From Candidatus Enterococcus courvalinii (GTDB lineage Bacteria > Bacillota > Bacilli > Lactobacillales > Enterococcaceae), in the NCBI RefSeq assembly GCF_017315945.1, contig NZ_JAFLWI010000001.1, positions 1 through 64,000 of the forward strand: a DNA stretch of 64,000 nucleotides, in the 5' to 3' direction. Of this stretch, positions 37,951-47,044 are shown piece by piece; the first letter of the stretch is position 1, and every line of letters begins with the position of its first letter. The notes beneath the pieces were generated by a model. That model was not told where the DNA came from and did no database searches. It saw nothing but the letters and a program-made list of their open reading frames with translations. The position numbers and the translations under genes were made by a program.

Positions 37951-39674
37951 GCTAAGTCCTCCTCTCTTAATTGTGAACGAACGATTTCTGCATACGTTTC
38001 ATTTGTTTCTAACAGTTCCTTGTGTGTTCCCTTGCCAACTAATTTGCCTTCATCTAAAACTAAAATCGTATCTGCATCCATGACCGTACTTACGCGTTGC
38101 GCCACTAAGACAGTGATACTGTCGGTCATGTTTTGTTTCAATGCTTGACGAAGTTTCGCATCTGTTTTGAAATCAAGCGCAGAAAATGAATCGTCAAAAA
38201 CATAGACATCCGCTGGTTTGACTAATGCACGAGCAATCGCCAACCGTTGTCTTTGTCCACCAGAAAAATTCCCTCCGCCTTGTTCAACATGACTATCAAG
38301 TCCGTCTTCCAACTCAGAAACAAAGTCTTTTGCTTGAGCAATCTCTAATGCTTTCCAGATCATCTCATCCGTCGCATTCGGTGATCCGTATCGCATGTTT
38401 TCTCGAATTGTACCAGAAAATAAAATCGCCTTTTGTGGAACAAAACCAATCAGCTCACGCAAATTTTCTTGAGTCATTTCACGAATATCCGTTTGATTTA
38501 AACGAATCTCACCTGATTCAATCTCATAAAGTCGAGGAATTAAATTCACTAACGTTGTTTTACCAGATCCCGTTCCACCGATAATTGCAACGATTTCTCC
38601 CGATTTCGCACGAAAATCGATATCTTCTAGCGCCAATTTTTCCGCACCACGATAACGATAATCCACATGGTCAAAATCCAGTGTTGCAGACTTTCTAGCA
38701 AGGGTTACTTCTTTTGGACTTTTTGGATCCGTAATATCGATATCTTCATCTAATACTTCGTTGATCCGATCAGCAGAAGCTTGTGCACGAGGAACCATGA
38801 TAAAAATCATTGATAGCATCATGAAACTAATTAGGATTTGCATCGCATAAGTCATAAAAGCAATTAAATTCCCAACTTCTAAATTCATTTCAGCTATGTA
38901 GTGTCCACCAAACCAAGTGATTGCTACGTTTGTTCCACTCATGATCAATGTCATCAATGGCATCATCAATGCGACAATCGAATTCACTCGAATCGCTGTA
39001 TTTGTGTAATCTTTATTTGCTAAATCAAAACGGTTTTCTTCAAACTTTGTTTTGTCAAACGCCCGAATCACGCGGACACCAGTTAGCCCTTCACGGAAAA
39101 CTAAGTTCAAACGGTCTGTTTTCTTTTGCATACTCTTGAACAATGGCACTGCAAAATACATAATACCGCCAACTAAAACTAGCATGATTGGGATAACTAC
39201 CAAGAAGATTTTTGTTAACTCTTGATCCTTTTGGTAAGCAAGAAAACTTGCACCAATCAATGTAATAGGTGCATTGATCATCATTCGTAAAAACATCTGA
39301 ACAACCATTTGGATTTGAGTCACGTCATTCGTTGTTCTTGTGATCAATGATGCTGTTCCAAATTTGTCAAAGCCATCGTTTGTTAAGCTTTCTGCTTTTT
39401 GATAAACATCTGAGCGTAACTTTTTACCTAATTTTTGTGACTCACGTGTCGCAAAAAAAGTATTCCCAATAGCAGCTAAAATACTAATCAATGAAAATCC
39501 GATCATGACAATTCCGGTTTGCCAAATATAATCAATATCTCCTTTGGCTACCCCTTTATCAATAATATTGGATGTCAATGTTGGTAAGTACAAGTCTGCT
39601 AAAACTTGAACAACCATAAAACCAACTGCAGCAATTGCAGAAGTAATGGAAATTCGTTTAATAATTTTCAGCAT
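37947..39674 (-). CDS. ABC exporter half-transporter, degenerate ATP-site subunit
   Basis: 575-residue partner: six transmembrane segments, Walker A GGTGSGKTTL (about 366), normal signature FSGGQRQRLAIAR (about 470), but Walker B VYVFDDSFSALD carries Asp where the catalytic Glu should be. With the altered signature of the other subunit this makes one degenerate and one active ATP site, the hallmark of heterodimeric exporters. It starts 15 nt after the TetR gene and overlaps the 629-residue subunit by 4 nt. Confidence 0.93.
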   Translation of the reverse strand: MLKIIKRISITSAIAAVGFMVVQVLADLYLPTLTSNIIDKGVAKGDIDYIWQTGIVMIGFSLISILAAIGNTFFATRESQKLGKKLRSDVYQKAESLTNDGFDKFGTASLITRTTNDVTQIQMVVQMFLRMMINAPITLIGASFLAYQKDQELTKIFLVVIPIMLVLVGGIMYFAVPLFKSMQKKTDRLNLVFREGLTGVRVIRAFDKTKFEENRFDLANKDYTNTAIRVNSIVALMMPLMTLIMSGTNVAITWFGGHYIAEMNLEVGNLIAFMTYAMQILISFMMLSMIFIMVPRAQASADRINEVLDEDIDITDPKSPKEVTLARKSATLDFDHVDYRYRGAEKLALEDIDFRAKSGEIVAIIGGTGSGKTTLVNLIPRLYEIESGEIRLNQTDIREMTQENLRELIGFVPQKAILFSGTIRENMRYGSPNATDEMIWKALEIAQAKDFVSELEDGLDSHVEQGGGNFSGGQRQRLAIARALVKPADVYVFDDSFSALDFKTDAKLRQALKQNMTDSITVLVAQRVSTVMDADTILVLDEGKLVGKGTHKELLETNETYAEIVRSQLREEDLA

Positions 39675-39689
39675 CTATTCCCCTTCTTT

Positions 39690-40343
39690 CTACTTATATG
39701 CTCCCTCTTTCAACCAAGAAAGCTTTAACTTAAATTCTTCAATTGCTTGTTCAACTGAGTAGTCCTGAATCACTGAAAGCGACTTATATGAATGTGCAAT
39801 CGTTGAAAACACAATATTCATCAGTAGTGAAATCAATAGTTCTAATTCATGTGAATCTTTTACTTTTAACTTCGTTTGATCAATTACTTCAATCAATGCT
39901 TGTGTATCTTGCTTATGCCTTTTATGTGGCATTTTCTTTGCTTTTTCTTCTTCAGAAAGATGAGGAGTCACTTTACGTGAAGCACGATAATCCATGTGCA
40001 TGAATAAATGTCGGTAAAATGCAGAATTTTCCCCCGCTAAAATTTCCCGAATCATCTTTTCAAAATAAAGCTCAAATCCTTCAAAAAGATCTCCGTGAAC
40101 TTCTTTCATCAAGTTCCTCATGTCTCGTGAACTATCACGTCGTAGTGTTTCAAAATAATAGAAGTAAAGATCTTCTTTATTTTCAAAGTATTGGTAAAAA
40201 CTACCTCGTGGTATCTCAGCTAACTTCACGATATTAGCAATTGACGCATCCTTCAACGGTACTCGTGAAAATTCCGCACTCGCAGCAGCAAGTAATCGTT
40301 GTTGCTTTTCTTTTGGTAAATGAAAAAATGTTTGTGTTGGCAT
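39690..40343 (-). CDS. TetR-family repressor of the ABC exporter operon
   Basis: 217-residue regulator with an N-terminal HTH (KQQRLLAAASAEFSRVPLKD, then IVKLAEIPRGSFYQYFENKEDLYFYYF). I chose the ATG at 40343 with AGGAGGAG upstream; the earlier in-frame codon at 40379 lies inside the operator. First gene of a three-gene operon with the two ABC subunits, so it most likely represses itself and the exporter. Two tandem 15-bp dyads between its promoter and start are the probable operators. The ligand is unknown. Confidence 0.92.
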   Translation of the reverse strand: MPTQTFFHLPKEKQQRLLAAASAEFSRVPLKDASIANIVKLAEIPRGSFYQYFENKEDLYFYYFETLRRDSSRDMRNLMKEVHGDLFEGFELYFEKMIREILAGENSAFYRHLFMHMDYRASRKVTPHLSEEEKAKKMPHKRHKQDTQALIEVIDQTKLKVKDSHELELLISLLMNIVFSTIAHSYKSLSVIQDYSVEQAIEEFKLKLSWLKEGAYK

Positions 40344-40372
40344 AGTCCTCCTCCTTTCGTTTTTTCTCTCGA

Positions 40373-40402
40373 ATGACACGTTGTCATATGACGCTATGTC
40401 AT
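40373..40402. promoter_or_regulatory. Twin TetR operators
   Basis: Two abutting 15-bp dyads: ATGACA-CGT-TGTCAT (40373-40387) and ATGACG-CTA-TGTCAT (40388-40402). They start at the -10 box and cover the predicted transcription start of the TetR-ABC operon. Confidence 0.8.
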
Positions 40403-40428
40403 TATAACACCAATAGACTGTTTTGCAA
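40401..40428 (-). promoter_or_regulatory. Promoter of the tetR-ABC operon
   Basis: Minus strand TTGCAA (40423-40428), 16-nt spacer, TATAAT (40401-40406), overlapping the twin operators. Confidence 0.75.
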
Positions 40429-40590
40429 GTTTTTTACATTACTTTTTTCATTTAGTTTCTCCGTATAATGAGATAAGTATTTTTAGCGTGTTTCTGTTCA
40501 GACTTTTCTTATTCTTGACAATATTTCGAATATGAAATGGAGGGCTAGCATGCCGATAATCGTATAGCTCTAAACAAATCTCTTGCTTTT

Positions 40591-40614
40591 TATAGTTTAG
40601 GACTATACTATAAT
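40591..40614 (+). promoter_or_regulatory. MarR operator and -10 region
   Basis: A perfect dyad TATAGT-TTAGG-ACTATA (40591-40607) abuts a TATAAT (40609-40614). TTGCTT at 40583 is the nearest -35, with a rather long 20-nt spacer. It fits autoregulation by the MarR protein whose gene starts 29 nt downstream. Confidence 0.65.
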
Positions 40615-40642
40615 CGTATCATTATAAAATGAGGTGATTTAT

Positions 40643-41119
40643 TTGAATTCAAATATACAATTTAACGAACTAATAGAAGAATTTATTAAAGTCAATAATT
40701 TAATGACACAAATTCAAAAACGACCAATAAATATCACTGAGGATCTAAAGCTTAGCACTAGTATGATCCATCTGATTGAGATGATTGGGAACTACCCCGA
40801 TTCGACGATTACAGATTTAGCTGAGCGTTTGGGTGTTACTAAGGGAGCTATCTCTCAACAAATTCCAACGCTAAGAAAAATGAATCTGATCACTGTGACT
40901 CAAACAAAAGTGAATAAAAAGAACAAACTGATCTCCCTCACAGATCAAGGTAAACAAGTCTACAACTCGCATAACTCTTTGCATAAAGAATTATATGATT
41001 CGATTCAAGAGGCAATGGCTACCTTCTCTGCAGAACAATTAATAACAATCATGGAAATCCTAAAAAAAGTTTCCTTTAATATCAAGGAATACCAAGCAAA
41101 ATTATCTGGGAAGGATTGA
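40643..41119 (+). CDS. MarR-family regulator
   Basis: 158-residue winged-helix regulator. I chose the TTG at 40643, 6 nt after GAGGTG; a GTG at 40634 overlaps the ribosome site. HTH: STITDLAERLGVTKGAISQQIPTLRKMNLI, followed by the wing KVNKKNKLISLTDQG. It heads a run with an unknown protein, an MFS permease and a patatin, all plus strand, and has a dyad at its promoter. It likely senses a small molecule handled by the downstream genes. Confidence 0.88.
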   Translation: MNSNIQFNELIEEFIKVNNLMTQIQKRPINITEDLKLSTSMIHLIEMIGNYPDSTITDLAERLGVTKGAISQQIPTLRKMNLITVTQTKVNKKNKLISLTDQGKQVYNSHNSLHKELYDSIQEAMATFSAEQLITIMEILKKVSFNIKEYQAKLSGKD

Positions 41120-41124
41120 TCAAA

Positions 41125-41883
41125 ATGAAAAAAATGATTATTGAAATCAATGGACAAGTTTTACCTAAGGAAAAAATTGATGAGTGGGAATTGGTTCGTT
41201 TGAAAAAAGAATATAAGTTTTTAACGAAGAATGGATTTAAATTTAATGACCAATTTCTAGTGGATGTTCAAAATAAGGACGTTGATAAAGCAAGAATAGA
41301 GTTAGCAAAGTTAAAAGCTTCTTATGATCCTGAAACCTTTAGAACTTTATTGAAAAGAAAATATACTTTAGGCAATTTGGCCTCGAAAGTAGCCGTTCCT
41401 CTTTCTAGAAGAAGAAAATATAGTATGACTGAATTTGTGATTCCAAATTCCGACAAGTCACCGGAAGAAGTGATGACGGCAATCGAAACTATCATGTTAG
41501 AAAATACTTCCGAGCATTTATATCTAAACTTAGCTACGAATCCCGATCATTTTGTCTTGATCAGTACTGCTGAAAATATCCAAGAAGTAGTGGAAATTAC
41601 GGGTGGTTCGCCCTTCCCTAACCGTTTCTTTGCCCACTATGGTGATGAAACAGGTCTGACTTCAAAACTGGGAGACGGGTTCACAATCCAGGCTGCCGGT
41701 GCTGCTAAGTTAGAAGACGGTACTATTATTGGCGGTGTACGTCATCAGATCAAACGTGAAGGAAATGGATTACGTTTTAGAGCATTAGTCGAGTTTCCCT
41801 CCATATTGCCAAATTATATGATCCAAAAGCATCAGTATCATTTAGCCTGTGAATTTAGACAATGGCTTTCCTACGTTATCTAA
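41125..41883 (+). CDS. Unrecognised 252-residue protein in the MarR-MFS-patatin cluster
   Basis: I do not recognise this family. I chose the ATG at 41125, about 10 nt after GGGAAGG; an upstream TTG (41116) overlaps the marR stop. It is soluble, without membrane segments or signal peptide. The N-terminal third is Lys-rich and helical. The C-terminal half has conserved-looking blocks: GGSPFPNRFFAHYGDE, then AAGAAKLEDGTIIGGVRHQ, then HQYHLACEFRQWL. His and acidic residues suggest an enzyme or ligand-binding fold, but this is only an impression. It is tightly spaced after marR and 44 nt before the MFS gene. Confidence 0.7.
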   Translation: MKKMIIEINGQVLPKEKIDEWELVRLKKEYKFLTKNGFKFNDQFLVDVQNKDVDKARIELAKLKASYDPETFRTLLKRKYTLGNLASKVAVPLSRRRKYSMTEFVIPNSDKSPEEVMTAIETIMLENTSEHLYLNLATNPDHFVLISTAENIQEVVEITGGSPFPNRFFAHYGDETGLTSKLGDGFTIQAAGAAKLEDGTIIGGVRHQIKREGNGLRFRALVEFPSILPNYMIQKHQYHLACEFRQWLSYVI

Positions 41884-41927
41884 TTTGACCACGTCAAATA
41901 TATTTACAAGTTTATTCTTAAAATTAG

Positions 41928-43094
41928 ATGGAAGTGTTTATTATTAAAAAGGAACAAACAACTTTATTAATTATCGTCGTATTTTTTTGGTTTGCACAAT
42001 ATGTATATATTCCATTTCAAACACCCTTTCTTGCGTCTATGAATGTTGCCACAAGTTTTATCGGTATTATCGTAGGAGCTTACGGTATCTCACAAATGGT
42101 CTTGCGTATTCCAGTAGGTGTGATTGCCGATTTAAGACCCAATCATAAACGATTGATTGAAATCGGAACTCTTTTAGCGGGTGTAGCTTCACTATTTCGA
42201 TTTTTCCTACCCAATGCAATTGGATTTCTGATTGGAAATGTGTTGTCCGGTTTTGCCAGTGCCACTTGGATTTCTTTCATGGTGTACTTCATGAGTCTAC
42301 ATGATGGTTTCAATCAAGGTTCAGCCACTGCCAAAATCATTATGGCCAATAACATGGGGATTTTATTAGGGTTTCTTACTAGTAGTTTATTCTATAATCA
42401 CCTTGGTATGCGTTACATTTGTCTGTTAAGTATTATTGCCGGCTTGATTGGCTTCGCTATTTCTACAAGATTAGAAAACAGTCAGCCTGTTTCTGAACAA
42501 CATACAGTTGGAGAATTATTAAGAGTTGGTTTAAATGGCAAGTTGCTTTTGTTTGCTTGTCTAGCTTTGATTCAACAAGGAATCCAAATGGCTGCAACAA
42601 TGTCTTTCACTAATCAAGTAATTGCAAGTATGGGTGCCAGCGGTCTTGAAGTTGGTCTCTCATCTATTATTTATATGTTGTCCGCCGTTACTTTTTCCAA
42701 ACTGGCTTCCATGTCTAATTTCAATCAAAAAAAGACTGCAGCGACAGTGATTCTATCTTTCGCTTTATTAGCAGCCTACTGTTTTTTCATTCCTTTAGCG
42801 CCAAGTATTTTATTGATTTTCTTATTACAGGTTATTCCAGGAGTCGGAACAGGCATCTTATTTTCTTTACTAACATCAGAAGCTATGGCTAGCATACCTG
42901 ACTCAAAAAAATCGAGCGCAATGGGAATTTTCCAAGCGATTTATGCAATTGGCATGACTTTGTTACCCATTTTAGTAGGCATTTTAAGTAACAGCTACAA
43001 TATGAAGATTTCATTTTGGGTGATGTCCTTACTTGCCATTACGGGAGTAATCGTATCAATAGTTTATTATTTAATGTCGACTAACAAAAAATAG
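41928..43094 (+). CDS. MFS transporter
   Basis: 388-residue major facilitator with about twelve transmembrane helices. The family loop motif between helices 2 and 3 is VGVIADLRPNHKR (about residues 63-75). The ATG at 41928 lacks a good ribosome site; the GGAAGTG that overlaps it would suit a start a few codons later, so the exact start is uncertain. It is third in the MarR cluster and 16 nt before the patatin gene. Efflux or uptake of the MarR ligand is likely; the substrate is unknown. Confidence 0.85.
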   Translation: MEVFIIKKEQTTLLIIVVFFWFAQYVYIPFQTPFLASMNVATSFIGIIVGAYGISQMVLRIPVGVIADLRPNHKRLIEIGTLLAGVASLFRFFLPNAIGFLIGNVLSGFASATWISFMVYFMSLHDGFNQGSATAKIIMANNMGILLGFLTSSLFYNHLGMRYICLLSIIAGLIGFAISTRLENSQPVSEQHTVGELLRVGLNGKLLLFACLALIQQGIQMAATMSFTNQVIASMGASGLEVGLSSIIYMLSAVTFSKLASMSNFNQKKTAATVILSFALLAAYCFFIPLAPSILLIFLLQVIPGVGTGILFSLLTSEAMASIPDSKKSSAMGIFQAIYAIGMTLLPILVGILSNSYNMKISFWVMSLLAITGVIVSIVYYLMSTNKK

Positions 43095-43110
43095 AAGGAG
43101 GTGGTGTATC

Positions 43111-44019
43111 TTGAGGAAAAGTTCTAATTTCAACAAATTACCAAATGGTCGAGCGTCAACCTCCATTACCAAAGGGTGCTTAGTAATTGAAGGTGGCGCT
43201 TTTCGAGGAATCTATGCTCAGGGAGTAGCCGACTTCTTAATGGAGCAAGAACTAAACTTTGAATGTACGGTTGGTTGTTCTGCTGGCGCTTTAACTGGCA
43301 TGAACTATGTATCTGGGCAAATAGGTCGATCAATCAATATTAATCTAACCTATCGACATGACAGTCGCTACGTTGGCTTTAAAGCAATGGTGCACAACAA
43401 AGGTTTAATTGGATTTGATTTTGTACTAAATAGAGTCAATCAATTTTACCCATTTGATAAGCAACGCTTTTTATCAAAAGATCGTCGATTTATCGCAACA
43501 ACTACTGACATCAAAACAGGAAGACCCTGCTATTTTGATAAAGATACGAGTCTTGACTATGCCTTAACTATCAAGGCTTCGGCTAGTATGCCGTTTATTT
43601 CAAAACCAGTTATTATTGGGGACTCACTCTATTTAGATGGTGGGATTGTCGATTCGATTCCTTACAGATGGGCAATAGACCAAGGATACAAGAAAATAAT
43701 CGTTATTCGAACTCGTGAAACATCATATAGAAAGAACGTTAAGAAAAATAATAAGCTATTAAGTCACTCAAACCTTCTAAAACAATATCCTGCACTTAAA
43801 CAAGCAATGAAAAACAGACCTGCTATGTACAATAAACAATGTGATGACCTCACCCAACTTGTGGAAGATAGGAAAGTATTTTGTATAAGCCCTTCCGTAC
43901 CAGTGAATGTTGGGCGTTTAGAAGGAAATATAGCCAAGCTAGAAAACCTGTATTGGTTGGGCTATCAAGACGCTCAGCATTTCTTTCCAGATTTAAATGA
44001 CTACTTATATAAAAGCTAA
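43111..44019 (+). CDS. Patatin-like phospholipase
   Basis: 302-residue patatin-fold lipid hydrolase. Oxyanion motif EGGAFRGIYAQG (about 27-38), nucleophile elbow GCSAGAL (Ser about 57), and catalytic Asp in LDGGIVDSIP (about 174) are all intact. The start is TTG at 43111 after AGAAGGAGGTG. The C-terminus continues into the DUF6363-type extension usual for bacterial YlaK/RssA-like patatins. Last gene of the MarR cluster. Soluble; acts on phospholipids or acyl esters. Confidence 0.9.
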   Translation: MRKSSNFNKLPNGRASTSITKGCLVIEGGAFRGIYAQGVADFLMEQELNFECTVGCSAGALTGMNYVSGQIGRSININLTYRHDSRYVGFKAMVHNKGLIGFDFVLNRVNQFYPFDKQRFLSKDRRFIATTTDIKTGRPCYFDKDTSLDYALTIKASASMPFISKPVIIGDSLYLDGGIVDSIPYRWAIDQGYKKIIVIRTRETSYRKNVKKNNKLLSHSNLLKQYPALKQAMKNRPAMYNKQCDDLTQLVEDRKVFCISPSVPVNVGRLEGNIAKLENLYWLGYQDAQHFFPDLNDYLYKS

Positions 44020-44071
44020 AGATACAATAAAAATAATTCTGTCCTATACGTTTCGTTGCTTCAACTTATAC

Positions 44072-44375
44072 AAAAAAAAGAAACAGCACATTCGTTAAAC
44101 GAATGCACTGTTTCTTTTAAAAATAAGTGAGTAAGGGTTTCCCACCTTTTCTGTCTTAGTTAGTTCATTGTTCTCATAGAAAAAGAAAACCCGTTTGCCA
44201 GCCAGACGAACTTAGAATATGAGAAGTCACTTCGGCTATCTTTCTTGTAAAAACAATGAACTAACAGCAACTCTAATGAAAGAGTGATGATTTGCTACAA
44301 GTATGTAAGAAAAAAATCAACTCTCCCACTTGTGGGGTTATTTGAGATATGCATCCCAAATCAACATGGTGGAAT
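44072..44375 (-). ncRNA. Candidate structured small RNA, about 300 nt
   Basis: An independent minus-strand transcription unit without an ORF. The promoter is TTGGAA (44406-44411), 18-nt spacer, TATAAT (44382-44387). It ends in a strong intrinsic terminator (44074-44120). Inside, a perfect 14-bp long-range helix GTTAGTTCATTGTT/AACAATGAACTAAC (about 44158-44270) encloses a second helix TTCTCATA/TATGAGAA and a small GTCTG/CAAAC hairpin. Upstream are TTTGGGAT/ATCTCAAA, CCCAC/GTGGG and ACTCT/AGAGT hairpins. It resembles a housekeeping-type RNA (6S or Lacto-usp class is possible) but I cannot match it to a family. It accounts for most of the 596-bp gap 44020-44615. Confidence 0.7.
44074..44120. terminator. 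Terminator shared by patatin gene and candidate RNA
   Basis: AAAGAAACAGCACATTCGTT pairs with AACGAATGCACTGTTTCTTT (one mismatch) with long A and T flanks, working on both strands. Confidence 0.93.
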
Positions 44376-44381
44376 AACTAA

Positions 44382-44411
44382 ATTATAGCCAAGCAAATCA
44401 GACATTTCCAA
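44382..44411 (-). promoter_or_regulatory. Promoter of the candidate small RNA
   Basis: Minus strand TTGGAA (44406-44411), 18-nt spacer, perfect TATAAT (44382-44387). Confidence 0.7.
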
Positions 44412-44529
44412 TATACTTTTACCGATGTCGAGGTAAAACAGTATAAACAAGTTATTCTTTACTCTAGATTCAAGTATGATTTAGTTTGAAAGAAAAAACA
44501 CTAAAATAAATATTCTTTGTTTTTAAACC

Positions 44530-44558
44530 TTGATAGCCTTTTCTTTTTCGAGTAAACT
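44530..44558 (+). promoter_or_regulatory. Likely azoreductase promoter
   Basis: TTGATA (44530-44535), 17-nt spacer, TAAACT (44553-44558). Confidence 0.6.
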
Positions 44559-44609
44559 AGCCTTGTTAGTCTTGAACATAACAAGTATGTTTACAAAAAA
44601 GGAGATTGA

Positions 44610-45236
<627 letters not shown>

Positions 45237-45262
45237 ACCACGCATTTCCCTTTTCATCAAAA

Positions 45263-45313
45263 GAAAAAACAGCGGACAGTGATCTAGCCTTAGATCCTTG
45301 TCTGCTGTTTTTA
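45263..45313. terminator. Bidirectional terminator, azoreductase / AI-2E permease
   Basis: AAAAAACAGCGGACAGTGATCTA pairs with TAGATCCTTGTCTGCTGTTTTT with few mismatches; A/T runs on both sides. Confidence 0.9.
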
Positions 45314-45346
45314 GTTGTGTGTCTTTTTGATTTTTTAGATAACTGT

Positions 45347-46516
45347 CTACTCTTTCTTCGGTGCTTCAATTGGATCATCTTCATACAATGAAGAAATCGT
45401 TGTGTACCATTCAAAAATATGTGTAATGATTACTTTGGCCGCCGCATAAACGGGTATTCCTAGGATTACTCCTACAATTCCAAACAGTTTTCCAGAAGTT
45501 AACAAGACTAATAAAATCGTTACGGGATGAATTGCTAATTGATTACCTAAAACTAACGGTGAAATCAATCGTCCTTCAATCGTTTGCTCAGCAATAAAAA
45601 CGATAATTACTTTTACCAACATCAACGGTCCTGCTACAATCCCAAGAAAGATCGCAGGAATCATAGCTAAAAATGAGCCCAAATATGGAATTAGATTTAA
45701 AAATCCTGCAACAATACCTAACGTCACTGAATACTCCAATCCAATAATCGAAAAACCAATAATAAACATGATTGCAACAGCAAAAGCTACTGTCAATTGT
45801 CCTCTAATATAAGAAGATACTTGATCATTCATTTCACCTAATACTTTCAAAGTTGGTTTTCTCATGCGTGTTGGTAAAAATTTAACAAAATAAGGTGCTA
45901 ATTGTCGTCCATCTTTTAATAAATAAAACAAAATAAATGGCATCGTCATAATTGCAACAATAACTGTTGCTACCGCACCTACGATACTTCCAACACTTTG
46001 AACGGTCGTTTTTGAAAGGTTCTTAATCAAATCGCCAGCAGAATTAATAATTTTATCCCCTGCAGTCTCAAGTTGTTCACGAAATTGATTGAACAAAGGA
46101 TCACGTAAGATTTCTGTTAATTTATCATCTATCGTGTCGACATATTGTGGAAAATTACTAGCAAAGCTAACAGATTGCTCTTGGATTTTTGGTACAATCA
46201 CTACGATTCCCCAAACAATCAATGCCACTACAACGACAAACAAGCCAATAATACTGTAAATTCTAGGAACTTTTTTCTTTTCCAAATAGTCCACTACAGG
46301 ATTCATCAAATAATATAAAATTCCTGCTAAAATAATTGGTAAACCGACGATGGCTAAAAACTGCCACACAGGTTCAAACAAGTATGACACTTTCGTAAAA
46401 AGAAAAACGATTACTAATAAAAGTAGAACAACTAATAATGCCGTTACTACTTGGTTATTTAAAAACCATTTCCAGAACCAGGAAATCGGTTTTCCTTTTT
46501 TATTTTTTTCCTCCAT
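45347..46516 (-). CDS. AI-2E/PerM-family membrane permease
   Basis: 389-residue membrane protein with about eight helices. Family features: central loop followed by LKVLGEMNDQVSSYIRGQLTVA (about 220-242) and GLINLIPYLGSF-like segment (here FLNLIPYLGSFLAMIPA). The family includes TqsA-like exporters and Na+/H+ antiporters; the AI-2 name does not prove the substrate. It follows the IIA-Gut-like gene by 9 nt and is probably co-transcribed with it. Confidence 0.9.
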   Translation of the reverse strand: MEEKNKKGKPISWFWKWFLNNQVVTALLVVLLLLVIVFLFTKVSYLFEPVWQFLAIVGLPIILAGILYYLMNPVVDYLEKKKVPRIYSIIGLFVVVVALIVWGIVVIVPKIQEQSVSFASNFPQYVDTIDDKLTEILRDPLFNQFREQLETAGDKIINSAGDLIKNLSKTTVQSVGSIVGAVATVIVAIMTMPFILFYLLKDGRQLAPYFVKFLPTRMRKPTLKVLGEMNDQVSSYIRGQLTVAFAVAIMFIIGFSIIGLEYSVTLGIVAGFLNLIPYLGSFLAMIPAIFLGIVAGPLMLVKVIIVFIAEQTIEGRLISPLVLGNQLAIHPVTILLVLLTSGKLFGIVGVILGIPVYAAAKVIITHIFEWYTTISSLYEDDPIEAPKKE

Positions 46517-46525
46517 ATGCCCCTC

Positions 46526-46879
46526 CTACTGATAATAAATTTGTGTTCCCAAATGAATTTCTGGAAGTTGATAGGGATTCAAATACACACCATTAACAAT
46601 CGTATTATCTGGTTGATGCTCATCAAACACTAGCGTTACGTGACCAACTGTTTCTAAATTTTGATTAGCGGTCGTTCCGACATGTTCAATCGTATATTCT
46701 TGTTCATCAAATCGAATTGTTTTTCCAGATTCTAACTTAAAGGGTTCTTTATTTAAAAATTCTTGGATAATCGAGTAGTTTCGTAAAGTAGTTGTTGCTG
46801 TGTTGTTAAATAAAATCAGCATTGGTTCTTCTTCATTAATTGCTTCTGGTCCAATTTCTACTACATTGGCTTGAATCAT
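46526..46879 (-). CDS. PTS sorbitol IIA (GutA)-like protein lacking the active histidine
   Basis: 117-residue protein of the glucitol/sorbitol IIA family. I chose the ATG at 46879 with AAAGGAGAG upstream. Family features are NLETVGHVTLVFDE near residue 75 and the N-terminal strand pattern VVEIGPEAI. By my alignment to E. coli GutA from memory, the phospho-accepting His43 is replaced here by Gln (NYSIIQEFL against EYCFIHCHG). No sorbitol IIB/IIC or dehydrogenase gene is adjacent. It likely lacks phosphotransfer and may be regulatory. Confidence 0.75.
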   Translation of the reverse strand: MIQANVVEIGPEAINEEEPMLILFNNTATTTLRNYSIIQEFLNKEPFKLESGKTIRFDEQEYTIEHVGTTANQNLETVGHVTLVFDEHQPDNTIVNGVYLNPYQLPEIHLGTQIYYQ

Positions 46880-47044
46880 CTTGATCTCTCCTTTGATTAC
46901 TATCATAATGAACAGTGTTTTTCTTCCTATAGCGTATTGCTACGCTCAAAAATATTATAGCATATTCTCTTTCATTATCCGCCAAGAACAGTTGTATGCT
47001 AAAATAAAAAAGAAAACAATTTCATTTTTTTAGGAGGGAATCAA

